Shown: piece after piece, positions 44,997 through 54,063 of the stretch | Position numbering within the stretch: position 1 is the stretch's first letter | Layout of the letters: each line of letters starts with the position of its first letter | Source: Bordetella parapertussis | GTDB taxonomy: Bacteria; Pseudomonadota; Gammaproteobacteria; Burkholderiales; Thiobacillaceae | Assembly (NCBI GenBank): GCA_945890495.1 | Contig: CAMDCO010000002.1 | Location: 48,893-112,892 of the forward strand | Reading direction: 5' to 3' | DNA length: 64,000 nucleotides | Made by a program: the position numbers and the translations under genes | Notes under the pieces: generated by a model | Databases searched by the model: none | What the model was told of the DNA's origin: nothing | The model's input: the letters and a program-made list of their open reading frames with translations, nothing else

Positions 44997-46361
44997 TCAG
45001 ATGCGCCATTCGGCACACAACTTTAAAAATGGGGCTATCCAGCCATGCGGACCAGTCCCACGACGGTGGCAGTATGATGCCAGCAGATTCTTATCTACGA
45101 AACCATCTTGACGCCCATCAAATCCCTGCCCACGCACAATGTCGTACGCCCGCGCAGCCGGAGATGCAAAGGCACTGAGCGAGGAGTAATGGAATTCATG
45201 CGCGGGGTATTCCACACCGAGGGCTGCCAGCGGTGACGCCCCGGTCCCGCGCAAACTGGCGTAGCCACGCCCGACCGGCCGCTCGCCCATCGTCACGGTG
45301 GCCGGCACCACACCGACCATGTTGCCACGCGTCTCGCCCCAGACAATGGCCTCGGCGAGATACATCAGTCCCCCACATTCGGCATAAGTCGGCAGTCCCG
45401 CCGCGATCGCCGCGCGCAATTGGGTGCGCAGCGAGACATTGGCCTCGAGTTCACGGATAAAGACCTCAGGGAAACCACCCCCGATCAGCAGCCCATCCAA
45501 GGCTGGCAAGGCCGTCTCAGTCAGCGCATTGATGGGAATCAGGCTCACCCCCGCCGCGCGTAGCGCATCCAGGTCTTCTTGGTAGTAAAAACCGAAGGCG
45601 CGATCACGCAGATAGCCGATCCGCAAGCCGGCGGGGATGTCGGTGAGGGGCTCAGGCGAGACGACCGAGGGTAACGGATCGGCCAATTGGGCCAACGCCT
45701 CCAACCGGTCCAGGTCACAGTGCGCGGCAATCACGCCCGCCATGGCATCAATACGCGCCTCAGCCTCGGCCATCTCGTTGCCAGGGATCAACCCCAAATG
45801 CCGTTCAGCCACCTGCAAACGCGGATCGCGTGGGATAGCCCCAAGCACCGGGACGGTGGTGTAGCGCGCCATGACGGCACGCAGCTTTTCTTCGTGGCGT
45901 GGCCCGCCGACCTTGTTGAGGATCACGCCGACAATCCGCACGGCGGGATCGAAGGCCTGATAACCCAGCACCAAAGGGGCCACCCCCCGGGTCATGCCGA
46001 CGACATCCAGAACCAGAACCACGGGGACACCGAGCCGCTTGGTCAGGGCCGCATTGCTATTGCTGCCTTCCAGATCCATGCCATCGTAAAGGCCCTTGTT
46101 GCCCTCAATCAAGCTGATATCGGCCGTCGCGGCATGACGCGCATAAAGGGCATCGATCTCCGTCGACGCCATCATATGAAAATCAAGGTTGTAACTCGGG
46201 CGTCCCGAGGCCTGGCCGTGCCAGATGGGGTCGATGTAATCCGGGCCCTTCTTGAACACCTGCACCTGCCGACCCCGCTGGCGCAAGGCACGCGCCAGTC
46301 CTAGCGTGACGGTGGTCTTGCCCGAAGATTTATGGGCGGCAGAGAGATATAGACACGGCAT
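44997..46361 (-). CDS. dsrN: DsrN, cobyrinate a,c-diamide synthase-like amidase
   Basis: The 454-residue protein has a P-loop (SAAHKSSGKTTVTLGLARAL) and a class I glutamine amidotransferase domain with the catalytic Cys in YAECGGLMYLAE. It resembles CobB/CbiA. In rdsr clusters DsrN is taken to amidate siroheme to siro-amide for DsrAB. It lies after dsrP, beyond an intrinsic-type hairpin. Confidence 0.94.
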   Translation of the reverse strand: MPCLYLSAAHKSSGKTTVTLGLARALRQRGRQVQVFKKGPDYIDPIWHGQASGRPSYNLDFHMMASTEIDALYARHAATADISLIEGNKGLYDGMDLEGSNSNAALTKRLGVPVVLVLDVVGMTRGVAPLVLGYQAFDPAVRIVGVILNKVGGPRHEEKLRAVMARYTTVPVLGAIPRDPRLQVAERHLGLIPGNEMAEAEARIDAMAGVIAAHCDLDRLEALAQLADPLPSVVSPEPLTDIPAGLRIGYLRDRAFGFYYQEDLDALRAAGVSLIPINALTETALPALDGLLIGGGFPEVFIRELEANVSLRTQLRAAIAAGLPTYAECGGLMYLAEAIVWGETRGNMVGVVPATVTMGERPVGRGYASLRGTGASPLAALGVEYPAHEFHYSSLSAFASPAARAYDIVRGQGFDGRQDGFVDKNLLASYCHRRGTGPHGWIAPFLKLCAEWRI

Positions 46362-46382
46362 GCAGGGTTATTTCACAGAATG

Positions 46383-46410
46383 TAAAAACCGGCCAAGCGG
46401 CCGGTTTTTA
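46383..46410. terminator. Perfect hairpin terminator between dsrP and dsrN
   Basis: TAAAAACCGGCC, loop AAGC, GGCCGGTTTTTA: 12-bp arms with no mismatch and T-tracts on both strands. It would end or attenuate dsr transcripts after dsrP, leaving dsrNR-cysG at lower level or under another promoter. Confidence 0.85.
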
Positions 46411-46428
46411 CGGCGCACGATCAAAGGA

Positions 46429-47631
46429 TCAGTGCTTGCCATGCAGCCCTGCCAGCGTCTCGTCGTCCAGTCGCTCGGGCATGAAACGCAGGACCTTGCT
46501 GGCCCCCACGGTCAAGAGAACGGCCGTCGCAACCCCACCGACACCCAGCAGGATCTCAACCAAGGCAGGACTGTACGCGTTCACCACACCATCGTAAAAG
46601 CTAGAGGTCACGGCATAGCCAGGGAACATGTCCATGGGATAGGCCTGCCCACCAATGAGGGTAACCCACATCTGCGCGAGGCCGCCCAATACCGCCGCCA
46701 ACGCGGCCAGCACCGTCCAGCCTCGACCGCCGGTCGCCGGATTAAACAGGATCGCCATGGGCACAACATAACCGATCAGGACCTGCCCCACCCAGAACAT
46801 TTGCGTGTGGATGCCGCCTTCCAGCAACAAGAAGGCCTCAAGACCATGATGCTTGGTGAAGTAGAGATTGGTCAGGTGATAGACTAGGGTGAAATACAGG
46901 CTGGCCGCTACGAAGGTGCCCAAAAGGCTCCGCATGCGATTGACCAACCGATCGCCCAGCGGACGGTTATCGCCCTTGTACAAGCCCATAAGGATGAGCA
47001 GGAACATGGCGAGGCCATAGTTGAACGAGAAGATAATGAACATCGGCGCCAGAAGGGCCGCGTCATACGCCTCGCGCGCCACCAGGAAACCGAAGATAGA
47101 ACCGGTACCGGTGGTGAGGATGAGCCGCCAGACGAAGGCAAAGGTGCCGACGGCCTTGTACCACGGTGCGCCCTTGCGATCCATCATGGTCCATAGATAC
47201 GCGATCACGATACCGAAGAAGCCGTTGTACAGGATCACATTCCAGGCAAAGATGGACTTGAAGTTGTACTGGGTCATCGCGACAACCAGACGATCTGCAC
47301 GGCCAAGGTCCAACACCAGCGCCATCAGGCCACCGGCCAAGAAGGTCAGTGCCATCAGGGCTGACAAGCGGTTGAGCGGCTTGTACAGGGTCTTGCCAAA
47401 CACCGTCGCGATGGAGGCCACATTCAGCGCACCGGAGGCCGCGACAATAAGGAAGACCGCAAACACATGCGGCAGACCCCAGACGATCTGGTTAGTCATC
47501 CCGGTCACGATATGGCCATGATGTTCCATGTACAGGGCGGACAACACGCCCGCCCCGGCCAAGGCACCAAGGACCAGCATCGTCAGCCAGTAACCCTGCT
47601 TGGCCTGAATTTCCCTAAAGGCAATATTCAT
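46429..47631 (-). CDS. dsrP: DsrP, NrfD-type integral membrane subunit
   Basis: The 400-residue protein has about ten transmembrane helices and belongs to the NrfD/PsrC family that exchanges electrons with quinones. It pairs with the ferredoxin subunit DsrO and cytochrome DsrJ in the DsrMKJOP complex. The sequence near the N-terminus (GYWLTMLVLGALAGAGVLSA) is the usual first helix. It lies 15 bp after dsrO. Confidence 0.95.
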   Translation of the reverse strand: MNIAFREIQAKQGYWLTMLVLGALAGAGVLSALYMEHHGHIVTGMTNQIVWGLPHVFAVFLIVAASGALNVASIATVFGKTLYKPLNRLSALMALTFLAGGLMALVLDLGRADRLVVAMTQYNFKSIFAWNVILYNGFFGIVIAYLWTMMDRKGAPWYKAVGTFAFVWRLILTTGTGSIFGFLVAREAYDAALLAPMFIIFSFNYGLAMFLLILMGLYKGDNRPLGDRLVNRMRSLLGTFVAASLYFTLVYHLTNLYFTKHHGLEAFLLLEGGIHTQMFWVGQVLIGYVVPMAILFNPATGGRGWTVLAALAAVLGGLAQMWVTLIGGQAYPMDMFPGYAVTSSFYDGVVNAYSPALVEILLGVGGVATAVLLTVGASKVLRFMPERLDDETLAGLHGKH

Positions 47632-47646
47632 CGTTAGATCCCCTGC

Positions 47647-48423
47647 TTAGATGCCTTGATAGCGCACACCGGTGTTGAGATTAAGGTCAGCCCGGACTTC
47701 GGTGCTGGCCATGGATTTCAGTGCCTTGGCGATCGGCGTGTCCGCGTCGTTGAGGTTGCCGAAGAGCATGGCGTTGTGACCGGCTTGGGTACAGGCCTCG
47801 ACACAAGCCGGGGTCTCGTCACGGTCCACGCGTTGAACGCAGAAGGTGCAGGCCTCGACGCAGCCCATGCCACGCGGTACATCCGGTTTCTGCTCGGTGA
47901 GCGGCTCATGCACGAGGGAACGCGCCTTGTACGGGCAGGCCATCATGCAGTAACGGCAACCGATGCAGATGTGCCGATCGACCAAAACGATGCCATCGGC
48001 ACGCTTCATCGAAGCACCGGTCGGACACACATCGACGCAGGGCGGATTTTCGCAATGCTGGCAGAGCATGGGTAACTCATGATGCGCACCCGTCTGCAGA
48101 TTGCGGATATCCACCTTGCGAATCCACTGCGAATCCTGCGGCCCGGTCTTGCCGGACAAGCCGTTTTCTTCGTTACAGGCCGTCACGCAGGACTTGCAAC
48201 CGTCATCGCATTTTTGCGTGTCAATCAGCATACCCCAGCGAACCGCCTTGGAGGCCGGCTCTTCGGCAGGGCGACTGTGCGCCACCCCGTAGAACAGGAC
48301 GCCTGGAGCCAAGGTAGCGCCAGCCACAACCGCACCCGCCTTGAGGAAATCACGGCGTGTTGCGGTGTCGGTGGTCAGCGTTTCCGCCGATTTGTCAGCA
48401 TGTGCGTTTTCGTGCAGATTCAT
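47647..48423 (-). CDS. dsrO: DsrO, periplasmic ferredoxin subunit
   Basis: The 258-residue protein has a twin-arginine signal (ATRRDFLKAGAVVAG) and four Cys clusters: CDDGCKSCVTAC, CQHCENPPCVDVC, CIGCRYCMMAC and CTFCVQRV...CVEAC. These form the NrfC-like set of 4Fe-4S centres. The start at 48423 overlaps the dsrJ stop (ATGA). It links DsrJ and DsrP in the periplasm. Confidence 0.96.
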   Translation of the reverse strand: MNLHENAHADKSAETLTTDTATRRDFLKAGAVVAGATLAPGVLFYGVAHSRPAEEPASKAVRWGMLIDTQKCDDGCKSCVTACNEENGLSGKTGPQDSQWIRKVDIRNLQTGAHHELPMLCQHCENPPCVDVCPTGASMKRADGIVLVDRHICIGCRYCMMACPYKARSLVHEPLTEQKPDVPRGMGCVEACTFCVQRVDRDETPACVEACTQAGHNAMLFGNLNDADTPIAKALKSMASTEVRADLNLNTGVRYQGI

Positions 48424-48893
48424 TTGTCCCCTCCTGCGCGAGTCGATCCAGACGCGGCCGACGGATGACCGGCTGGCTTTTGGGCTGGCTTTTGGGCTGG
48501 CTTTTGGGCTGGCTTTTGGGCTGGCTTGGTGGCATGACATCCCCAACAATCCAGTTTCACGCTGGCGTAGCTATGACAGGCCACACAGAAGTCTTCCTTG
48601 TTGGCCGCCACGCTTCCGGTCTTCTCGCTGGCATGACACTCCACACAGCCCTTAAGGCTGTGCTTTGTAGTCCGGATGCCCAAGCGCAGCGTGTCATCAC
48701 GATGATGCTTGAGCAAATCCATGTGGTTACGGCGCATGAAGTCGGTGTCTTCGACGCACTTCCCTGCCACTTTAGCGCTGGGCAGCTTAGGCACTTCGAC
48801 ACCGGCCTGTGCCACAGACAGCAGACCGAATAGTCCACCGACCGTGAAGAGCACCACACCGATCCCTTTTTTCAATAACGACTTGGCCATCAT
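48420..48893 (-). CDS. dsrJ: DsrJ, triheme cytochrome c
   Basis: The 157-residue protein has an uncleaved-looking N-terminal signal/anchor (LFTVGGLFGLLSVAQA) and three haem motifs: CVECH, CVACH, CWGCH. DsrJ faces the periplasm and is needed for sulfur oxidation. The C-terminus carries an extra Lys-Pro-Ala-Gln repeat encoded by a 12-bp minisatellite. Between dsrL and dsrO. Confidence 0.94.
   Translation of the reverse strand: MMAKSLLKKGIGVVLFTVGGLFGLLSVAQAGVEVPKLPSAKVAGKCVEDTDFMRRNHMDLLKHHRDDTLRLGIRTTKHSLKGCVECHASEKTGSVAANKEDFCVACHSYASVKLDCWGCHATKPAQKPAQKPAQKPAQKPAGHPSAASGSTRAGGDK
48471..48528. repeat. 12-bp minisatellite in dsrJ
   Basis: Four perfect copies of GGCTGGCTTTTG and a partial fifth, in frame, encode (KPAQ)n near the DsrJ C-terminus. 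Perfect identity between units suggests recent slippage and length variation between strains. Confidence 0.9.
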
Positions 48894-48932
48894 GCCAGTT
48901 CCTTCCGAAGAGATTGCCGAGTTCGCCGAAGC

Positions 48933-50891
48933 TTAGTCGCCCATGCCCATCTGGATGTAGCCGGTCGGGCAAACATCGGCGCAAATATGGCAACCAATAC
49001 ACTTACTGTAGTCGGTGTCCACATAGCGACCCGTGGTCGGGTTGTCTTTCTTCTTGACCTTGAACACGGCGGTTTGCGGGCAGTAAATGACGCAGTTGTC
49101 GCACTCAAAGCACATGCCACAGGACATGCAGCGCTTGGCCTCGGCAACAGACTGCTTCTCGTCCAGAGAATGGAGACGATCTTCAAAGTTGCCCAGCGCG
49201 CTATGGGCATCCAGCACGGTCACATCACGCTTGAGGCGCGGTGTGTTGGCAAAATGGCCCAAGAACAACTGAGTGGACGGAATAATGTAACGGCCGGAAC
49301 GGTCATCAAAGTTATGCAGGACATCTTTCCATTCCGAGGTGCCCATTTCTTGGCCATGATGCTCGTTATACGCGTGGCCGGTTTCAACCCAGCGACGCAC
49401 CATGTCCCAGTGCGCCACATCAACCTTGGGCCGCTTGGAGGCCTCTTCACCCTTGAGGAAGGCGTCAATGCCATCGGCACAGATACGGGCATGGCCGATG
49501 GCCGTGGTCAACAGGTGCGGACGGATCACATCGCCGGCCACGAACACATTTTCCTTACCCGGGAAACGATAGTTCTTGTCGGTCTTCATCAGGCCGTTGT
49601 TGTTGTTGTAGGACTCGAGGCCGGTGAAATCAACGGCCTGACCAATCGCCGAAACGATCAGCGTGCCCGTGATATCGCGCTCGGTACCTTCCAGGATCTT
49701 CATGTCCTTGCCAACCATCTCATACTCGGCCACACGCAGGGCTATAGCACGACCGGCGGCATCCTTGATGACAGCAATCGGGGTCACGCCGCCGATGATC
49801 TCGATACCCTCAGCCTTGGCTTGATCCACTTCATGCTTGTTAGCGGCCATGTTCTCAACCGACGAACGAGAGATCAGTACCACCTCGACACCCTGACGGG
49901 CGGCAATCTCGGCCACATCATGAGCAACCGTACCTGACAATACATGCTCGGGCATGTCCTTTTCAGAGGCATTGGTAACCTTACCCAGGCGACGCGCAAC
50001 AGTCGCCACATCGATAGAGGTATCGCCACCGCCAATGACCACCACCTTGTCACCCACATGCTGCAGACGGCCTTCGTTAAAGGCGCGCAAGAAGGACATG
50101 GCGGTGACGCAGTTGGGGGCATCTGCACCATCCACCGGCAAGGCGCGGCCGGCTTGAGCGCCCAGGCCGAACAACACGGCATCAAAATTCTTCTCGATCT
50201 CTTCCATCGCGATATCGGTACCGACGCGGCAATTCATCACCGTTTCGACGCCCATGTCGATGATGCGCTTGATCTCGCCATCGAGCACTTCACGCGGGGT
50301 ACGGAAGCCCGGGATGCCGTAGCGCATCATGCCGCCGAGTTCGGCGTGGTCATCAAAAATGGTGCAGGCGTGACCCATCTTGCGCAGTTGATAGGCCGCC
50401 GCCAAGCCAGCGGGGCCGCCGCCGAGGATGGCGACCTTCTTGCCAGTCGCCGCACCAGCCTCACCAAAGGCCAGGTTATTTTCCAAGGCCCAGTTGCCGA
50501 GGAAGTGCTCAACCGAGTTGATGCCCACATTCTCTTCGACCTGGTTACGATTACAACCCGATTCGCACGGAGCCGGGCAGACGCGGCCCATCACGGCCGG
50601 GAACGGGTTGGCCGTCGTCAGGCGACGCCAGGCGTATTCCTGCCAGCTCTGGCCATTGGTCGGCTTTTCGATGCCACGCACAATATTGAGATAAGAGCGG
50701 ATATCCTCGCCAGCCGGACAAGCGCCTTGGCAGGGCGGTGCTGATTGAACATACTCAGGACACTTGTGGGTCCAGCTAGCCTGAAAAATTATGTCCTGGC
50801 TGGAGCGATAGTCCGATTCGTCTTCGCCATCCTTGTAACGACGCCAGATTTGGCCATCAGTCTTTTTCACATCTTTGGAAGTCACCGCCAT
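48933..50891 (-). CDS. dsrL: DsrL, iron-sulfur flavoprotein NAD(P)H oxidoreductase
   Basis: The 652-residue protein resembles the glutamate synthase small subunit. N-terminal Cys residues for Fe-S (CPEYVQSAPPCQGACP; VCPAPCESGCNRNQ) precede an FAD fold (KVAILGGGPAGLAAAYQL) and an NAD(P) fold (KVVVIGGGDTSIDVATVARR). A C-terminal ferredoxin part has CMSCGMCFECDNC and CIGCHICADVCP. DsrL works with DsrAB and passes electrons to NAD(P)+. Between dsrK and dsrJ. Confidence 0.96.
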   Translation of the reverse strand: MAVTSKDVKKTDGQIWRRYKDGEDESDYRSSQDIIFQASWTHKCPEYVQSAPPCQGACPAGEDIRSYLNIVRGIEKPTNGQSWQEYAWRRLTTANPFPAVMGRVCPAPCESGCNRNQVEENVGINSVEHFLGNWALENNLAFGEAGAATGKKVAILGGGPAGLAAAYQLRKMGHACTIFDDHAELGGMMRYGIPGFRTPREVLDGEIKRIIDMGVETVMNCRVGTDIAMEEIEKNFDAVLFGLGAQAGRALPVDGADAPNCVTAMSFLRAFNEGRLQHVGDKVVVIGGGDTSIDVATVARRLGKVTNASEKDMPEHVLSGTVAHDVAEIAARQGVEVVLISRSSVENMAANKHEVDQAKAEGIEIIGGVTPIAVIKDAAGRAIALRVAEYEMVGKDMKILEGTERDITGTLIVSAIGQAVDFTGLESYNNNNGLMKTDKNYRFPGKENVFVAGDVIRPHLLTTAIGHARICADGIDAFLKGEEASKRPKVDVAHWDMVRRWVETGHAYNEHHGQEMGTSEWKDVLHNFDDRSGRYIIPSTQLFLGHFANTPRLKRDVTVLDAHSALGNFEDRLHSLDEKQSVAEAKRCMSCGMCFECDNCVIYCPQTAVFKVKKKDNPTTGRYVDTDYSKCIGCHICADVCPTGYIQMGMGD

Positions 50892-50920
50892 GTTGCTCTC
50901 CTATAAACCTTGAACCTTGA

Positions 50921-52444
50921 TTAACCTAACTTGATGGCCGTGCTGACGAGCTGATGCACGCCACCGACCATACTCATATCAAACCCGTAATACGGTAGTA
51001 CCTTGGTGAACTGCGCCTTGCAGATGGCACAGATCGTGGCCATAAAATTGACCTGCTGCCCCTGAACCACATTGTTCAATGCATTCATTCGTGGCAGGGC
51101 GCCCTTGACGCGGACTTCCATCAAGTCATCGGTCAGAAGGCCACCGCCGCCGCCACAACAGAAGGTCCCTTCACCAATCGTCTCAGAAGCCATGTCGTGG
51201 AAATTATTGGCCACCGCCTTGATGATGTTGCGCGGAATCGTGAACTGGCCGCCCGCTTCATTACCCATCCGCGAGCCCCGCGCCACATTGCAAGAATCAT
51301 GCATGGTGATCACGAGGTGATCGTTGAGCGATTTGTCAAATTCGAGGGCCCCCTGCTCAATCAGGTCCCAAGTGTATTCGCAGATGTGTTGCGGCTGCGG
51401 ATAGCGCGAGTCCAGTTGCTGCTGCAACTGCTTGGCGTACGGGTCGTCGCCGCCATAACCCACCCCGTTGAGGGTGTTCCAGTAGGAATAGGCAACCCGC
51501 CAGGCGTGGCCGCACTCGCCGACGACAATCCGCTTCACACCCAGCTCCAGGGCCGAGTCACGGATACGATTTGCGACCGTGCGCATCGTGTCGTAGTTGG
51601 CAACAAACAAGCCAAAATTACCCGCCTCAGAGGCCTTCGTGGACAAGGTCCAGGAGACGCCTGCCGCGTGGAACACCTTGGCATAGCCGATCAGGGATTC
51701 CACATGCGGTTCAGAGAAGAAGTCAGCCGACGGGGTCACCAACAGGATCTCGGCGCCTTCGACATCGATCGGGAATTTCACTGCGACGCCGGTCGCTTCC
51801 AGGACATCTTCTTCCAGCCCGCTGAGGGTATCTAGAAGCGCCGGGCCTGGGAGGCCCAAGTTGTTACCGATCTTCTGAACCTTGCCTACGATCTCGTTCG
51901 AATATTTCTGACCCATGCCGACATGGTTAAGGATCTCGCGACCGGCCATGGTGATCTCGGCCGTGTCAATGCCGTACGGACAATAGACCGAACAACGGCG
52001 ACACTCGGAACACTGATGGTAATAGTTATACCAATCATCCAGGGTCTCCTGGGTCAGGTCCTCTGCACCCACCAACCACGGGGCCACCTTGCCCGGCAGG
52101 GTGAAGTAGCGGCGATAAATTTTGCGCATCAAATCTTGGCGCGCGACCGGCATGTTTTTTGGATCCGCCGTGCCCAAGAAATAATGGCACTTGTCGGTAC
52201 AGGCACCGCAATGCACACAGGCATCCATAAACACGCGCAGGGAGCGATATTTGCCCAGCAGATCGCCCATGCGATCAAGGGCGCGCTCCTTCCAGTCTTC
52301 GCCGAGTTCCCACGGATAACCCAGGAATGTCTGAACCTTCTCGTTAGCGATGAACGACTTCATGTGCGCCATCGAGCCTTCCTGGATCTTGGGGACCGCA
52401 GTGAACTCGGTAAGCGTCGGTACTTCAAATTTAGGAGCTGCCAT
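50921..52444 (-). CDS. dsrK: DsrK, HdrD-like iron-sulfur subunit
   Basis: The 507-residue protein has two 4Fe-4S motifs (CVHCGACTDKC; CSECRRCSVYCPYG) and two CCG-type domains (HDSCNVAR and FCCGGGGGLL), the catalytic pattern of heterodisulfide reductase HdrD. It lacks a signal peptide and works on the cytoplasmic side, oxidising or reducing DsrC trisulfide/dithiol with DsrM. Between dsrM and dsrL. Confidence 0.96.
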   Translation of the reverse strand: MAAPKFEVPTLTEFTAVPKIQEGSMAHMKSFIANEKVQTFLGYPWELGEDWKERALDRMGDLLGKYRSLRVFMDACVHCGACTDKCHYFLGTADPKNMPVARQDLMRKIYRRYFTLPGKVAPWLVGAEDLTQETLDDWYNYYHQCSECRRCSVYCPYGIDTAEITMAGREILNHVGMGQKYSNEIVGKVQKIGNNLGLPGPALLDTLSGLEEDVLEATGVAVKFPIDVEGAEILLVTPSADFFSEPHVESLIGYAKVFHAAGVSWTLSTKASEAGNFGLFVANYDTMRTVANRIRDSALELGVKRIVVGECGHAWRVAYSYWNTLNGVGYGGDDPYAKQLQQQLDSRYPQPQHICEYTWDLIEQGALEFDKSLNDHLVITMHDSCNVARGSRMGNEAGGQFTIPRNIIKAVANNFHDMASETIGEGTFCCGGGGGLLTDDLMEVRVKGALPRMNALNNVVQGQQVNFMATICAICKAQFTKVLPYYGFDMSMVGGVHQLVSTAIKLG

Positions 52445-52507
52445 TTACGATTCCTTCGCTTGATTCCTTAGGACTCCATAAACCTGACCCAGAGGTCAAG
52501 CTGCCGA

Positions 52508-53239
52508 TCAGTCTTTATCAAGGGCCGCAGCCCAAGGCGCCACATGACGCCGCTCGCGCGGGTTATCCATCTGGTTGCGGGTCGGGCTGAAGAAAATCCC
52601 CGGGGCGTGTAGCAACTTGCTCACCGGGAAGATAATCATCAACAGGGCGACCAGTCCCAGATGGACCAACAGCACCGGGTCGGCCGGCAGCGGTTGCCAA
52701 TCAAAGATCACCAGACCCAAGGCGAAGGCCTTGAGGGCAATGATGTCGGTATGGGCGACAAAGGTCATCATCATTCCGGACAGACCAATGGCGATGAGCA
52801 GGGCCAGCATCAGATGGTCAGAGGGCGTAGAGATATAACGCACGCGATCGACCAAGAAACGCCGAGCCCACAGGCCTGCCAGCCCAAGGACCATGGCAAA
52901 GCTGGCGTACATGCCGAAGGGCTGGACGATATCGACCCAGAACCAGACCGGCTCCTGGAAATAACGCACATGGCGGAGCAACACCAAAAGCAGGCCGACA
53001 TGGAACATCCAGCCAAAGACCCAAATCCATTTGTTGGACTTGAACAGCGATTCAAAAAGAACCACCTCGCGCGCCATGCGCAAGATCACGCCAGACTGCG
53101 TCGTTGGCGCCGGGGTTGTCGGGATCTTCAGGGGCGCGGGGGTGCGGCTGTATTCGTAAATACGATACGCAACACCCGCCACCAAGATGAAGGTCGCAAG
53201 GTAGAACAGAATGGTATAAAAACCCGTTAGTGCAGACAT
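52508..53239 (-). CDS. dsrM: DsrM, membrane cytochrome b subunit
   Basis: The 243-residue protein has about five hydrophobic helices of the NarI type, with His residues in FHVGLLLVLLRHVRY-like and VHLGLVALLMIIFP segments for haem b. It anchors DsrK and exchanges electrons with the quinone pool. A 138-bp gap with three strong hairpins separates it from dsrC upstream. Confidence 0.94.
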   Translation of the reverse strand: MSALTGFYTILFYLATFILVAGVAYRIYEYSRTPAPLKIPTTPAPTTQSGVILRMAREVVLFESLFKSNKWIWVFGWMFHVGLLLVLLRHVRYFQEPVWFWVDIVQPFGMYASFAMVLGLAGLWARRFLVDRVRYISTPSDHLMLALLIAIGLSGMMMTFVAHTDIIALKAFALGLVIFDWQPLPADPVLLVHLGLVALLMIIFPVSKLLHAPGIFFSPTRNQMDNPRERRHVAPWAAALDKD

Positions 53240-53264
53240 GTGTTCCTCTATACAAACAGATTGT

Positions 53265-53366
53265 CGGGAGTCAGAAGATGTCTCGCTCAGTTACTGAGGC
53301 ATCTTCTGACTCCCGGCCATCACCATCGTCATGGCCGGAAGGAGAACAGCCGGCATTATCTGCCGG
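53265..53366 (-). promoter_or_regulatory. Three consecutive RNA hairpins between dsrC and dsrM
   Basis: A 16-bp perfect stem (53265-53280 with 53300-53315) encloses a 5-bp inner hairpin (CTCAG/CTGAG). An 8-bp stem CCGGCCAT/ATGGCCGG (53313-53320, 53331-53338) partly overlaps it. A CCGGCA/TGCCGG hairpin lies at about 53350-53366. No U-tract follows on the transcribed strand, so these look like transcript-stabilising or processing structures, not terminators. Confidence 0.75.
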
Positions 53367-53377
53367 GCGGTTCAGGC

Positions 53378-53713
53378 TTAGATACAGCCGGTCGGCTTCG
53401 GCAAGCCACCAATCTTACAAGCCTGCTTGGCCGGGCCATACGGGAACAACTCGTACAGGTACTTGTTGTTGCCCTTTTCCGCGCCGAGCTTCTTGCCAAT
53501 GGCCTTGGTCAGCACGCGAACGGCCGGAGCGATCTGATACTCGTCGTAATATTCGCGCAGGAAATCGATCACTTCCCAATGGGATTCGGTCATCTCAACC
53601 TTTTCTTCGTTGGCCAAATAATCAGCCACATCCTTATTCCAGTCAGCCAGATTGGTCAGAAAACCCTCTTCGTCGAGTTCAATTTCCTTGCCAGCAATAG
53701 TTACCATAGGCAT
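53378..53713 (-). CDS. dsrC: DsrC sulfur carrier
   Basis: The 111-residue protein matches DsrC throughout and ends QACKIGGLPKPTGCI. It thus keeps both redox cysteines: Cys110 (penultimate) and Cys99. These carry sulfur to DsrAB as a persulfide or trisulfide, and the product is oxidised by DsrMK. The length is typical. It lies between dsrH and a block of RNA hairpins that precede dsrM. Confidence 0.98.
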   Translation of the reverse strand: MPMVTIAGKEIELDEEGFLTNLADWNKDVADYLANEEKVEMTESHWEVIDFLREYYDEYQIAPAVRVLTKAIGKKLGAEKGNNKYLYELFPYGPAKQACKIGGLPKPTGCI

Positions 53714-53740
53714 ATCTTTACCCCTTAAAAAATGTACGAA

Positions 53741-54040
53741 TCAAAGCCACGATTGGCAGTTAGGCTGTTCGGCGACCAAGTCGACGAACCCGGCATAATC
53801 CACCAGAGAAACGCCGTCCATGACGCGGTCGGCCATGCCGCGCGTTTCCAGATCCGGCTTCAACGCATAGATCTTCAGGTCGGCCATGGCCGCCTGGATC
53901 TTTGCTGCCGCCGTATTGCCCCGAGTGGCGGCATAGACCGCATCTTCGATAAGCAACACGACAGAACCCTTGGTCGCCAGACGCAGCGCCGCTTCTACAG
54001 AGTTGCGGTCGGACGGCGATTTATTAATGATGTGCAACAT
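53741..54040 (-). CDS. dsrH: DsrH (TusB-like) sulfurtransferase subunit
   Basis: The 99-residue protein starts MLHIINKSPSDRNSVEAALR and fits the DsrH/TusB family, forming the alpha2beta2gamma2 DsrEFH complex. The Cys found near residue 20 in Allochromatium DsrH is Ala here; the only cysteine is near the C-terminus (NCQSWL). Between dsrF and dsrC. Confidence 0.95.
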   Translation of the reverse strand: MLHIINKSPSDRNSVEAALRLATKGSVVLLIEDAVYAATRGNTAAAKIQAAMADLKIYALKPDLETRGMADRVMDGVSLVDYAGFVDLVAEQPNCQSWL

Positions 54041-54063
54041 AGTGTCTTTCCTTGGCTATCGGC

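Noticed and set aside
48471..48528. Short regular repeats as a CRISPR-like array
   Set aside because: It is an uninterrupted 12-bp minisatellite, in frame within dsrJ.
48424..48549. N-terminal extension of DsrO
   Set aside because: It reads the dsrJ minisatellite in another frame; the Tat signal defines the start at 48423.
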